DNA of 64,000 bases, taken from positions 7,249-71,248 of the forward strand of contig BCGQ01000004.1 in the NCBI GenBank assembly GCA_001599355.1, in the 5' to 3' direction. A program made the position numbers and the translations under genes. Every line of letters begins with the position of its first letter. Position 1 is the stretch's first letter. A model generated the notes under the pieces. The model was given only the letters and a program-made list of their open reading frames with translations, made no database searches and was not told where the DNA came from. Below, piece after piece: positions 30,801 through 39,238 of this stretch. The stretch is from Nakazawaea peltata. Its lineage: Eukaryota; Ascomycota; Pichiomycetes; Alaninales; Pachysolenaceae.

Positions 30801-30990
30801 TAACTACGCTGAAACTCCTTCTACCTTGATTACTGCCTCTGTACCAGCTGCTAGCAGCTCCGTACAACAGGCTTCTGCTGCTACTTCCGCCGCTGTCTCA
30901 AGTATCTTCGAAGGTAACGCTTCTTCGTCGTTCTCCTACAAGTCTAGCAGTATCTTCTTCTCGTTGATTCTGTTCGTCTTCTTATTCTGA
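24829..30990 (+). CDS. Giant Ser/Thr-rich GPI-anchored adhesin with His/Asp and CTGPDC repeats
   Basis: The ORF has about 2053 codons including a gap, with ATG at 24829. A short signal peptide (MVLMLSSAMAG region) precedes a Trp/Gly segment. Five Cys-Asp-His units follow (core DCDDDHTDGHHTKTKDTTWG, about residues 95-215). Then come some 1,500 residues of VTSESST/SPVTSES repeats punctuated by about 35 CTGPDC modules, 20-residue TTPGGPDCDTTTTPVTTPGH units, and TTTDCDTPVP units. A KDKR Kex2-like site precedes a C-terminal Ala/Ser region ending in a hydrophobic GPI signal (SIFFSLIL...FLF). No ligand-binding domain is recognised. A cell-wall adhesion role is inferred. Within DCE-x-TTP and DCG-x-TTP, x is GCT in some copies and CTG in others. 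Confidence 0.85.
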   Translation: MNPSVLYMVLMLSSAMAGGQNYWNWKGGNGGKGNNEDCDTTEGHKTKTIGETDCDTTTKGHVKTNDITTDCDTTTTWGNNLPTTLNTHTKNTGTTDCDDDDDHWGHHTNTKGTTWGVTTGTTDCDDDHTDGHHTKTRGTTTWGYPTTDCDDDHTDGHHTKTKDTTWGYPTTDCDDDHTDGHHTKTKDTTWGYPTTDCDDDHTDGHHTRTKTRHTPTTGPDCDTTETCTGPDCEATTFSTTTPVTTASTTEPCTGPDCDITTPITSESSTAPVTESSTCTGPDCETTTLSTTIPVTTSETCTGPDCEITTPITSESSTAPVTESSTCTGPDCEVTTPVTSESSTCTGPDCETTTLSTTIPVTTSETCTGPDCSETTPVTSESSTSPVTSESTAPETSESSTSPVTSESTTSPVTSESTTPVTSESSTCTGPDCEATTPATSESTTTPATSESTAPVTSESTTPVTSESTTCTGPDCEETTTPVTSESTTPVTSESTAPETSESSTSPVTSESTTPVTSESSTSPVTSESTTCTGPDCGETTPVTSESSTSPVTSESTTTSPDCDETTTPATTSESSTSPVTSGSSTAPETSESTTCTGPDCSETTPVTSESSTSPVTSESSTSPVTSGSSTAPETSESSTPATSESSTCTGPDCSETTPATSESSTPVTSESTTPVTSESTTCTGPDCEQTTPATTSESSTSPVTSESTAPETSESSTSPVTSESTTPVTSESTAPETSESSTSPATSESTAPETSESSTTPVTTGPSTTPATSESTTTSPDCDETTTPATTSESSESSTSPVTSESTAPETSESSTSPETSESSTSPVTSESSTSPVTSESSTPATTSESSTCTGPDCELTTPVTSESSTSPVTSGSSTAPETSESTPVTSESSTCTGPDCGETTPVTSESTTCTGPDCELTTPATTESSTSPVTTPVTSESTVPETTPVTSESTVPVTSESSTSPVTSESTTSPVTSESTTSPVTSESSTPVTSESTTCTGPDCELTTPATSESTTCTGPDCELTTPGSSESSTTPLTSETTTTPDCDETTTPATTESSTSPATSESSTSPVTSESSTAPETSESSTTPITSESSTSPVTSESTTPVTSESSTCTGPDCEATTPVTSESSTSPVTSGSSTAPVTSESSTCTGPDCEASTSPVTSESSTCTGPDCSETTPATSESSTSPVTSESTTTSPDCDETTTPATTSESSTSPVTSESSTSPVTSESTAPVTSGSSTAPETSESTTPVTSESSTCTGPDCGATTPVTSDSTTPVTSESTTPVTSESSTCTGPDCGETTPVTSESSTSPVTSESSTSPVTSESTTSPATSESTTTTPDCDETTTTPVTSESSTAPETSESSTTPVTTGPSTTPATSSETCTGPDCGLTTPVTSGSSTAPETSESSTSPVTTPGTSESTTPVTSESSTCTGPDCELTTPVTSESSTSPVTTPVTSESSTAPVTESSTCTGPNCETTTLSTTIPVTTSETCTGPDCELTTPATTESSTSPATTPATTESSTCTGPDCEATTPVTSESSTSPVTSESTAPVTSESTTCTGPDCGATTPATTSESTAPATSESSTCTGPDCELTTPATTSESTTPATTPVTSESSTAPVTESSTCTGPDCELTTPVTSESSTSPVTTPATSESSTCTGPDCGVTTPITSESSTAPVTESSTCTGPNCEATTPVTSESSTGPVTSGSSTTPVTTPVTTPGHTTPGGPDCDTTTTPVTTPGHTTPGXXXXXXXXXXXXXXXXXXXXXXXXXXXXXXXXXXXXXXXXXXXXXXXXXXXXXXXXXXXXXXXXXXXXXXXXXXXXXXXXXXXXXXXXXXXXXXXXXXXTTPGGPDCDTTTTPVTTPGHTTPGGPDCDTTTTPGHTGNTGHTGHTGHTGHTTPGGPDCDTTTTQVEPTTTDCDTPVPTTTDCDTPAVTTTDCDTPVPTTTDCDDEGHYGNGKDKRAASIEPVASTESAYTSALLQTAASSVDATAVSSNYAETPSTLITASVPAASSSVQQASAATSAAVSSIFEGNASSSFSYKSSSIFFSLILFVFLF
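25108..25480 (+). repeat. 72-bp coding repeat, five units, His/Asp-rich
   Basis: Each unit encodes TTDCDDDHTDGHHTKTKDTT followed by WGYP, with one Cys, three His and four or five Asp. The middle copies are nearly identical in DNA; the first is more diverged (DCDDDDDHWGHHTNTKG). The composition suggests metal binding, which is inference. Confidence 0.9.
29980..30530 (+). repeat. 60-bp coding repeat interrupted by assembly gap
   Basis: The unit encodes TTPGGPDCDTTTTPVTTPGH. One full unit and a partial precede the gap and two or three follow, degenerating into a GHT/GNT run. Confidence 0.9.
30060..30354. other. Assembly gap, 295 N
   Basis: The gap lies inside the 60-bp repeat. Both sides stay in the same adhesin frame, but the spacing between matching unit starts (30046 and 30355, 309 bp) is not a multiple of 60, so the copy number is unknown. 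Confidence 0.98.
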
Positions 30991-31196
30991 TACCATCGTT
31001 ATAACTGGTCAAGAAGCATCCAATGTGAGCTTCTTAGGCACCACTCGCTTTTTTATATCTACTTTGTTAGCTTTTACCCTTCTTTTATCCGACTATTCTT
31101 TTCAATTTGACTCTTAAGTCGATATCAGCTCTTTTAAAGCTATTTTCTCGATACACTTTCTAGGTAATACACGATACTCTTTTTATTTTAACTTTA

Positions 31197-32300
31197 CTAT
31201 CTAGGTGTAATAACGGTTCTTGGGCCCTGTCTCTTTACACGAGCATATTTCATTATGAAATTTGTTGGTTTGAGTTTTTTAGTGTTGATATCTGTGATAA
31301 ATGGCTCGAAATCAGTCAATGACCACTCAGATTGGAGTTTAAACAAATCTTTGAACCGTGACACAGGGTCAGATGCAAGCGTAGATGAATTGAAATACCG
31401 AATTTGTCCAGGATTAGGTGTATAAAAGTTCCCTCTAAGTGAAGAAAGATCTAAATCAACCGAGAGCAGCAGTGGAAGGGTCGATCTCCAACTAATGAGG
31501 AATTCATCTACTGACATGCTACTTTGACTGCATCTAGTCTTAAGGGTATGAACTCCATACCATTCTGAGATCTTCTTCAAATCCATCTGAAACTCCGATA
31601 ATGCTTCAAAATCTGTAGCATCATCGGAATCAGCGCTACAAAATCTAGCCAACACAGTATGAACCACATCGATACAGACCGAGGGATCCAGCTGAGACAC
31701 CAACTTATAACACTCCAGCAAGCTCAACAGAGTCGACTTCAAGTCCCACTGTTGCAGCACAGCACTATTTATGATCAAATTTAATACTTCTGTTACATAT
31801 TCTTTACTTAATAAAACCAGTACTCCATCGATTTCAGAACCGTTCAATTCAAGTACCCATTTACGGAAGAATTCACGGCGTGAGATCGGCGACCGACGAA
31901 GAACATCCTCCACACTCATATGCATTTCTTCAGCTCCTATTTGACCCCCGTTAAACATCGGCACCCGTCCATAATCCACTGTACCTTCAATAGGCTTGAT
32001 CTCTAATTCATTAGTGAAATTTGCCCTTGCCATAATAGCATAGTCTTCACCGGAGCTTGAATCACCTTGCTTCACCACAAAAGATTCACTCAAAAACTGT
32101 GTATTGGAATGATTATTCTGCCTCAATTGGAACGTTTTAGTATCAGAGGCAACTACCAAATCTCGACTCCTAGCGCTGTTAGATTTAATATGGAGTTTCT
32201 CTCCACGTTTCATCACCGCCAAAAGCTCAGGAGTGAGCAGCATTAATTTGTAATTGGTATCAAACGGTACCTTACCGTATACATTGACCGTTGAAACCAT
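31197..32300 (-). CDS. DCC1: Sister-chromatid cohesion protein of Ctf18-RFC
   Basis: The protein has 367 residues from ATG 32300; codons further upstream begin with GTG. It aligns with S. cerevisiae Dcc1 (380): YKLMxLTPELL, KTFQLRQNNHSNT, GTVDYGRVPMFNGG, EWYGVHTLK, DEFLISWRS and the C-terminal FIMKYARVKRQGPRTVITPR-like block that forms the winged-helix end. Dcc1 joins Ctf8 and Ctf18-RFC at forks and supports cohesion. It is divergent from BUD3 exactly as in S. cerevisiae (YCL016C-YCL014W). Confidence 0.95.
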   Translation of the reverse strand: MVSTVNVYGKVPFDTNYKLMLLTPELLAVMKRGEKLHIKSNSARSRDLVVASDTKTFQLRQNNHSNTQFLSESFVVKQGDSSSGEDYAIMARANFTNELEIKPIEGTVDYGRVPMFNGGQIGAEEMHMSVEDVLRRSPISRREFFRKWVLELNGSEIDGVLVLLSKEYVTEVLNLIINSAVLQQWDLKSTLLSLLECYKLVSQLDPSVCIDVVHTVLARFCSADSDDATDFEALSEFQMDLKKISEWYGVHTLKTRCSQSSMSVDEFLISWRSTLPLLLSVDLDLSSLRGNFYTPNPGQIRYFNSSTLASDPVSRFKDLFKLQSEWSLTDFEPFITDINTKKLKPTNFIMKYARVKRQGPRTVITPR

Positions 32301-32625
32301 CACTTTTCCCCCGTAATCCCTTCTATCGAACACTATACCCTTCTAAACTTACCCTCTCAAATTGAGATCTCGCTAACTTTTCAAGCTTCCGGTTTTCTTT
32401 TGCACGCGTCCGGTTTACGCGAGGGTGCGCGTAGGGCTGAGCGAGTCTCGAATCTCAAAATGGATACAAGACTTCCTATTACAGTAAGTATTCTAAATCT
32501 GGCGATTTCATCCCCCCATTTGGCACATCGCGCCCCCAATTAGGAAATTGTTTACCAAATACCTTTGAAATTATAAACAAACCATCTACAGATGAGTAAC
32601 TACTTCATCACTTCACCAAAACACC
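32301..32625. promoter_or_regulatory. DCC1/BUD3 divergent promoter with MCB sites
   Basis: A perfect MCB (ACGCGT) is at 32404-32409 and a second ACGCG at 32417-32421, about 100 bp upstream of DCC1. A short upstream ORF (ATG 32460) precedes BUD3 and contains GTAAGT at 32484; no acceptor gives an in-frame join to BUD3. Confidence 0.65.
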
Positions 32626-35600
32626 ATGACTGACCACCGATACGTGTCCAGTACCTACGATACAATGATCGAGGAGACTCATTTAGAGTCTATCATCGAA
32701 AAGGACAAAGTAGTGCGTCTTAAACATGACTGTCATATGCAATATTGGGATTGGCTTGAGGTGATACTGGAACTGGTATATTTTGAAGGGGAAGATGAAC
32801 TTATTTTCGGGCGTCTCTTGGTCGTTATCTATGAGCACCATGATCTGTTACATTCTGTGGTCATTTCCAAGTTTGGGGAGACCCATTATTCCTCCATCCT
32901 CCTCGACTCAAAATCCAAATATTACCCCCTGAGTGAGAATTTGAGCCCACAAAACCTGAAAAGTAATGTTCGCAAACTGTTACTGGTCAGTTTGTTGAGA
33001 AATTTTGCTCTTTTGGACCCGGCAGTTAAAAAGCTGCTCAATCCAGAAATGGTTGAAAAAGATCTTTGGGACGAAACGAGGGCTGGCCGGTTGGCTAATG
33101 AGATGAAATTGATCTCCCGTAAGAAACCAGCCAATATCGGTATGAAACTCTTAGAATTGGGATTCTTACAACAACAATTTGTGAGTTCTGCCATGTTAGA
33201 TGTTGTCTATGCGAATAAAACTCAACTGGATATCGATGATAATAACAAATTAGTCTTTGCTATAGGGGAACAATTGGATCAGTTATTCGATCCTCTCACT
33301 GAGTACTCTCCAGAGCCAACTGAAAAAGTATATCAGCCGCCAACGGCTTCATCTGGAGCTCCTCCTCTGCCAGTAACAGACTCCTCACTCCAACAGAGTA
33401 TTTGCCAAGAGCTTTTACAATTCCAAATAAATTTCACCCGTAGTTTAGTAGAATTCCTTCAGAATTATATTCTTCCAATGAGAATTAGAGTTCTCAATGG
33501 CTCAGTTAAAGGTTATACAACGGCTAAGCTTAACCTTATATTCCCTCCTACCATAGATGAGGTTACTAGAATTAACTGTATTTATTTAGACCTGTTAAAG
33601 CTTTCGTTACCTCACGGTTCAGAAGAGGTAATCAAAGCTTCCGGAATGACAATTCCATACTTCTATAAAGCTTATATGAGACATGAACTGGCTACTAAGA
33701 ACTTCACAGCCAATTTAAAAGTCTTCTTGCGTGATTTGTCCCGTCAAGGAATAGATGACGACGTAGTTTATACTAAACTGAAAATGGAATCAATTATTCA
33801 TGGGTCTTTGAACTTACTGAAAGTGAAAATGATCTTGAATAGGCTTCTGAAAGCAAGCCAGATCGATTCTGATCACGAACTTCAACTGTTCATGGATAGT
33901 GCCACTACCACTATCGATTCCTTTGCCAAACAAGACCTCGCTCCATATAATAGACGTATCTTCACTCCAACAGGGAAGATGTTGACAGAGTTAGCTAACG
34001 GATGGCCCTTGGAATTGCAATATGGATGGCTTACTAGACGTGTAGTTGCTATCTATGATGTTATTCCTCTCATTGGAGCTCAACAGCTGTCCCCTGTCCC
34101 GTATGAGGCCCCCTCTGAAGTCTTTGTCATTTTCAGTGACCATGTTTTATTCCTCCAAGTGATCTCAGACACCTCTAAATCATCTAAAAATTATCATACC
34201 CCCTCCATTTCAGACATTTTGATGCATTCGTTGATCAACGAGAGTCCTGTCTCTAATATCCCACCATTGTCAGTGAATGGATGGGCTTCTATCCAAGATA
34301 TTCACATTTCTACTTTTGGAGATGACGATAAATTAAGAGTATTCGTAAATAATGTATCTGGGATCACTTCTGGATCACAGCCAGGTGATAAAACTCGTGC
34401 TTACCGCTTAGTAAACACTTCCGGTAACACTTCCGGCTCTAAACTTGTTGAACTCGTCAATAAGCTGAAAATTCTTAACAAAACTCAACCTTTCCATCTC
34501 TTCAGAACCAAATCTCATGGATTTTCAGTATATTCTACTGCCCATGATTTCACTAATTACAGTGAGGAGGTTGTCAGGTCACCATTTGCCATCTTTCTTA
34601 AGACTTCTGTCGATAGAGCCTTCCTTACAGCTAATCATCTTTTCTTTGCCTTATGTATTTTCATGAAAAGTGAAGATACTGTAATTTTGAAGGGTTACCA
34701 ACAAGATCCTTCGTATGATTTCACCCGGACAGTACCTCTTAACGAGTTATCCCAGGTTTTATGTGATATCTTAGAGACAGTCTACCCTCGCTACCTTTCT
34801 TACTCTCTGAATCTGGCCGATAGAGCCAATTTACTCGGACTGAACGAAGAAATGTTAGTACATGTATTCGATTATGTAAACGATGTGAAACGTGTGGCTG
34901 CTTCTCAACCTCGTTCTACATCTGCTGCCTCCGAGGGATCATCTTCCAAACCAAGACTCACAAGAAAGTCCATGGAACTTCTCTCAGGTATCAGAAACAC
35001 CTCTTCTTCAAGTGTAGTTTACACTAGACAGGCTAGTGATAGCTCTAAAAATAGCTCTGGATCAAGAAAGAGCTTCAGTAGTATTTTAAGACGTAGATCA
35101 TCTAATGATGAAAATAAGAGATCCCATAGTTTGGTTCACAAGTTGAACAAAGTGTTCAAATCGAGAGAAAATCTCAATGAGATGTATCAGAAAGACCAGA
35201 ATAGACCTCTGGTACCTCGTGATCCTGTTCCAACGAGAAGTAGACGTGCCTCTAGTGTGATAATAACTCCTTCTACTCCAATGGCCGTCGATGATGTTAA
35301 GAAATCACAAACTGCGCTGAGTTCTCCGATTAAAACTCCTGCAAAATCATCGATTATGAACAAACAGACCATGATAGAGAAGCTGCTGAACCCTCCTCTG
35401 AACGCACCTCTGAACGCACCTCTGAACCCTACTTCGGATAATCCTTTCGATATAACTCTTCTGAACTCATCTCACTATGGAGATACGGCAAACTCCACGA
35501 CTTTTGCAGGTTGGGAACCAGCTCCCCCATTCTCACACCCTCTTCCTGATATCCTTGATAAGTCTAGCCGGGTTCTGTCTCAGAAATCGACTCCTACAAT

Positions 35601-37140
35601 CTTCAAAGACCAAATGATCAGAGAAGTTGATCCTGCTCAAGACCCTGCTAAACCTTTGACAGCATTCTCTCACTTACAAACTTCTCATAGTGTCCGTAGG
35701 AAATTGTCCAGTTTGATAAACGAGATGGACATTGACTTCTATGAAGATGGTGAGAGAAATTGGGAGATTGTAGATAGTGCTGCCCCATCAGTTATGACCT
35801 CCAGGGATGGTTATTTTGCTAGTTCTGGTAAAGAGAATAATCTGACAGGTACTGAGCCAGCTCTCACTAATTCTAATGGTCATAAGCTGCAAAGATCTAG
35901 TATCACTAATATGCTTGCGGTATCTCAAGAGCCGGCCATTTCCCCACCTAAAACTCATAATTATAGAGCTTTAATTCCTCAGAAACAAGAGCAAATGATT
36001 CCTATTTCTCCTCCAAAGGTCAGGGTACCAGTTGCTCTGCCAAGTGTTCCAGAGAAACGTCAATCTCTCTTGGCTCTGCCCGTAGTAATTCCTCTGCTGA
36101 AACCTTACAGATCTCCTGCTGAAGCTTCTGATAATGCCGAGGTATTCGTAACTCCATACTTAGAGCCATCTGCCGCATTTAATGATGACAAATCAGATGA
36201 TGATGAAGTTTTCGAAACTCCTTATCTTCAGGACACTGAGAAATTCATTGCTGATCTTGATTTCGATAAAGATGACGACTCTTTCAATGTCAATTTCGAT
36301 GATATAGACTCCAATGTTGTTCATGAAGTTAACGGGTTTGAAAGCATCAGGTCTATGAATAAGGAAGTAGAAACAGAGGCCTTGACCGAGGAAGAGGCAA
36401 AGAAATTAGATAGTGACAGTGTAGTAGATGCCTTAGGTGATGGAGAAGTCGAGTATGAGAAGTGTATGCCACAGGCTCAGCAATTCACCTATAAAAATGC
36501 AGATGAATATGAGGAAGGAGCAGAATCAGAAGGTGAGCCTTCAGCTGAGAATCAAATTGATTTTGCCGACGATTCAGGTGGTGACTTTACATGGTCAACA
36601 AATGCTCTGTTGAAGTCTGTCATTATGAGAGATGACTCAGGAGACATTGTTGCTACGGCCAATCAGACTCTGACCGAGCCTATCGATGGAATTCTGGAGA
36701 TTTCAACCTATTTCTCTCCATCTCAACTCGATTTATTAGCTGGTCCAGAACAAAGAGTGACAAAATCACAAACTCTGTTACTGCAAATCTCTAAAAAGCA
36801 ATTCACCAGTAAAATCAACATCATTAGCCCTCCTCCTCCTGTCATCAACCCTCATTCCAACAAAAAATTCTACGTCCAGAAGGAGGATTCAATTAAGTTT
36901 GACGATCCTGTCTTGAGGACTTCATCTTATTCGTATTTGACAGGAATTTTGGACGGATCGGCTGACGTATTACTTGAGGAGTCACCAGAGCTGCAAGACT
37001 ATTCTAATGCTACTGATGATGACGATTCTCCTCAACTGGAAACCTCCATGATGTACAACCATAAATTACAGAAGAATTTGAAAGAGGGATCCTACCAATA
37101 TATTAGTGGATTTCTCGATGGTGATGGAGTGATCCTGTAG
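32626..37140 (+). CDS. BUD3: Bud-site selection protein with DH domain
   Basis: The protein has 1504 residues from ATG 32626, near the 1636 of S. cerevisiae Bud3. The N-terminal 600 residues match closely: YYPxSENLSPQNLKSN, QQFVSSAMLDVVY, GEQLDQLFDPLTEYSPE, then the DH region FPPTIDEVTRINCIYLD and TIPYFYKAYMRHE. The rest is Ser-rich and acidic with three FxTPYL-like repeats (VFVTPYLEPS, VFETPYLQDT) and Pro-rich stretches. Bud3 acts at the bud neck as a Cdc42 guanine-nucleotide exchange factor with septins. CTG at 32929 falls where S. cerevisiae has Ala (YYPAIENLSP). A short PLNA repeat is near 35395-35425. Confidence 0.95.
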   Translation: MTDHRYVSSTYDTMIEETHLESIIEKDKVVRLKHDCHMQYWDWLEVILELVYFEGEDELIFGRLLVVIYEHHDLLHSVVISKFGETHYSSILLDSKSKYYPLSENLSPQNLKSNVRKLLLVSLLRNFALLDPAVKKLLNPEMVEKDLWDETRAGRLANEMKLISRKKPANIGMKLLELGFLQQQFVSSAMLDVVYANKTQLDIDDNNKLVFAIGEQLDQLFDPLTEYSPEPTEKVYQPPTASSGAPPLPVTDSSLQQSICQELLQFQINFTRSLVEFLQNYILPMRIRVLNGSVKGYTTAKLNLIFPPTIDEVTRINCIYLDLLKLSLPHGSEEVIKASGMTIPYFYKAYMRHELATKNFTANLKVFLRDLSRQGIDDDVVYTKLKMESIIHGSLNLLKVKMILNRLLKASQIDSDHELQLFMDSATTTIDSFAKQDLAPYNRRIFTPTGKMLTELANGWPLELQYGWLTRRVVAIYDVIPLIGAQQLSPVPYEAPSEVFVIFSDHVLFLQVISDTSKSSKNYHTPSISDILMHSLINESPVSNIPPLSVNGWASIQDIHISTFGDDDKLRVFVNNVSGITSGSQPGDKTRAYRLVNTSGNTSGSKLVELVNKLKILNKTQPFHLFRTKSHGFSVYSTAHDFTNYSEEVVRSPFAIFLKTSVDRAFLTANHLFFALCIFMKSEDTVILKGYQQDPSYDFTRTVPLNELSQVLCDILETVYPRYLSYSLNLADRANLLGLNEEMLVHVFDYVNDVKRVAASQPRSTSAASEGSSSKPRLTRKSMELLSGIRNTSSSSVVYTRQASDSSKNSSGSRKSFSSILRRRSSNDENKRSHSLVHKLNKVFKSRENLNEMYQKDQNRPLVPRDPVPTRSRRASSVIITPSTPMAVDDVKKSQTALSSPIKTPAKSSIMNKQTMIEKLLNPPLNAPLNAPLNPTSDNPFDITLLNSSHYGDTANSTTFAGWEPAPPFSHPLPDILDKSSRVLSQKSTPTIFKDQMIREVDPAQDPAKPLTAFSHLQTSHSVRRKLSSLINEMDIDFYEDGERNWEIVDSAAPSVMTSRDGYFASSGKENNLTGTEPALTNSNGHKLQRSSITNMLAVSQEPAISPPKTHNYRALIPQKQEQMIPISPPKVRVPVALPSVPEKRQSLLALPVVIPLLKPYRSPAEASDNAEVFVTPYLEPSAAFNDDKSDDDEVFETPYLQDTEKFIADLDFDKDDDSFNVNFDDIDSNVVHEVNGFESIRSMNKEVETEALTEEEAKKLDSDSVVDALGDGEVEYEKCMPQAQQFTYKNADEYEEGAESEGEPSAENQIDFADDSGGDFTWSTNALLKSVIMRDDSGDIVATANQTLTEPIDGILEISTYFSPSQLDLLAGPEQRVTKSQTLLLQISKKQFTSKINIISPPPPVINPHSNKKFYVQKEDSIKFDDPVLRTSSYSYLTGILDGSADVLLEESPELQDYSNATDDDDSPQLETSMMYNHKLQKNLKEGSYQYISGFLDGDGVIL

Positions 37141-37482
37141 ATTGATGTATAGTGCATTCATGAGAATAAAAGTTATATACGGTTAGTCTTATTTGTAGAG
37201 GGGGACATAGACTCCGATCTAATCTGAAATAACCCCCAAAATTGGGGGTATAGATATGGATAAGGTCGTGTACTACTCAAATTGCTTATTTGGGAATAAA
37301 TGCACGACCGCACAACTCCACCCAAGGTCGTGCTCATATCAATATTCCCTATTAGGCATTTGATATTTTTCAAACGATCTTTTGAGTTTTCTCGAATTTA
37401 CCTGAAGATCCACTTACAGACAATATCCAAAAGGTCAGATACCTAACGATTTGTATTGATTTGAAGCCTTATCCCAGCCATC
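37141..37482. other. Intergenic with three GTCGTG motifs
   Basis: GTCGTG occurs at 37265-37270 and 37327-37332, and its reverse CACGAC at 37303-37308, between BUD3 and ATP11. No gene is seen. Confidence 0.5.
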
Positions 37483-38454
37483 ATGTCATTAGTCCGTTTA
37501 AGCGCTCGTTTAACCGAAAAACTCACCTCAAATGGTGTCAATTTGGCCCAAATCAGAGGCGCCTCTCTGCTGAGACCGCCTTTAGTGGGAAGAAGATGGG
37601 TTCAAACGCTGCCATCTCAAGAAGAATTAATGGAGAAGTATAAAGAGAAGTTACAAAAGAAACTGAAAGAGGTCGGTGTCAGTGATGTTGACCAGTTGAA
37701 AGAGAAGTTAAAAGATAATATTGAACAAGTGAAGAAAGAGATGAACAAAGTCGATCCATTGAAAGAGTTAGAAGAGTATGAGAAGAAGATGGCCCAAAAA
37801 GATGAGGAATCTAAGGGTCCTGCACCTGAAAAACGTTCTCCGTACAAAAAAGTTGCTCCTCCACCAGGCGAAGAAGGCTCTTATAAGACTCTCTCGTCAT
37901 TCTTAGAATTGGAGAAAGTCAAGGAATTAGGACTGAAGGAATTAGAGTTCATTTGGAGACTGAGGTTCCAATCCAAAGAGAACAGTTTAGTTCTGGTGAT
38001 TGGTAACGATATTTTCAACAAATTTTATTACAACGCTCGTAAGAACCCCTCATTTGTTCTCCCATTGCCTAAGAACGATGCCGGAGATGAGATCGAAATG
38101 CACTATATCCAATGGAGTTTCGTAGGAAAGGACACCGTCCACTGTATGATGACTTCTTTAGTGGAGTACAAATTACATGGAGAATTTGCTAGACCGCACA
38201 CGACCTTAATGTTCCATTCGGAGTTACAAAAATCTCACCAAGTGGTATTAATGAATGGGTCAATTGAGAAGGATGCCAATATGACAGTGCCAGAAGCTCA
38301 TCTTTTATTACTTAATTTACAAAGATTCTATGGACTGTTGGCAGAATCTCCACTGAGTCTGAGAAGATTGGCATTATTGAATGACTTTACTAGAGGTGCT
38401 TCTAACTTCAATTTGGAGCTGTTGATCAAGGAATCTTCTTCTATGGAGAATTAA
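37483..38454 (+). CDS. ATP11: F1-ATPase assembly chaperone (beta subunit)
   Basis: The protein has 323 residues from ATG 37483 (S. cerevisiae Atp11 318). The N-terminus is basic and mitochondrial in character, followed by a Lys/Glu coiled-coil region (KEKLQKKLKEVGVSDVDQLK). The Atp11 domain follows with SYKTLSSFLELEKV, IWRxRFQSKENSL and RPHTTLMFHSEL. It binds free F1 beta in the matrix. CTG occurs in IWR-x-RF. ATP11 and PHA2 are neighbours in S. cerevisiae too (YNL315C, YNL316W). Confidence 0.95.
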   Translation: MSLVRLSARLTEKLTSNGVNLAQIRGASLLRPPLVGRRWVQTLPSQEELMEKYKEKLQKKLKEVGVSDVDQLKEKLKDNIEQVKKEMNKVDPLKELEEYEKKMAQKDEESKGPAPEKRSPYKKVAPPPGEEGSYKTLSSFLELEKVKELGLKELEFIWRLRFQSKENSLVLVIGNDIFNKFYYNARKNPSFVLPLPKNDAGDEIEMHYIQWSFVGKDTVHCMMTSLVEYKLHGEFARPHTTLMFHSELQKSHQVVLMNGSIEKDANMTVPEAHLLLLNLQRFYGLLAESPLSLRRLALLNDFTRGASNFNLELLIKESSSMEN

Positions 38455-39238
38455 GTAGAATCTTGTATATGAGTGATGTGGTTGTATGTATGTGAATTTA
38501 AGGTATATTTTCGTATAGATCAATTGAAAATTTCAGTAAATCAAATAGGGTTGAGTAGAGGGGGGGGGGGGGGAGTGTAAGGAGGAGCAATAAATGTTGG
38601 ACAGAGTTGGTAGCCAGTGATATGGACATAGACTCTATATACTACTCAATACACCATGGAGATCTAAAAACTCAACGAGAAACTGCCGACATTCATCCCC
38701 AACCGTATTGATCAAATCCTTCTAGGTCCGATTCCGGCCCTGATCTGCCCCTTCGATGATCTCCTGAACAGGCGAAAAGGGCAGATCTCATAGAAAAAAA
38801 GGGCAAGCGAAATGCTCAGACGCCGACGAGAGGAATCTGAAAGAAATGTGTGGCTTCACAACCCTCCACCCAACTAAATAACCTGACAAATTTGATAGCC
38901 ATTGTACTCAGATTGCTATTCTTATTCAAATTCATCCCAAAAATCCCCACTTTCATCTCTTGTCGTTTGATCTCCTATCCCCCTCCTTCTCTAAAGTCCT
39001 CCTCTGCCCTCTTCCCCATCTTTGCCCTTTCTGCCCCACCACACCCCTGCAAGCAAAAATTTTCAGCGCTGAAAATTTTTAAGACGAAACGACGGCAGGG
39101 AAGACCAACCAGAGTGGCATCAAACAATCCAGGGCACGGTATTCTGTCAAGTTTTCGAGCTATATCCTAATAAAAGACCCACAGAAGTCTATTAAGCCCA
39201 AAAACCCGATCACTTTCACATACAAATTCATACAAACC
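38455..39238. promoter_or_regulatory. Intergenic with G14 tract and 26-bp perfect palindrome
   Basis: A run of 14 G lies at 38560-38573, just after ATP11. At 39055-39080 a perfect 26-bp inverted repeat is built of two head-to-head AAAAATTTTCAGC halves, that is two RRPE-like cores, 160 bp upstream of PHA2. No gene is seen. Confidence 0.7.

Noticed and set aside
32460-32625. A first exon of BUD3 (ATG 32460, GTAAGT 32484)
   Set aside because: None of the AG acceptors I checked before 32626 joins it in frame, and there is no TACTAAC. BUD3 ATG 32626 suits the known N-terminus. It may be a short upstream ORF.
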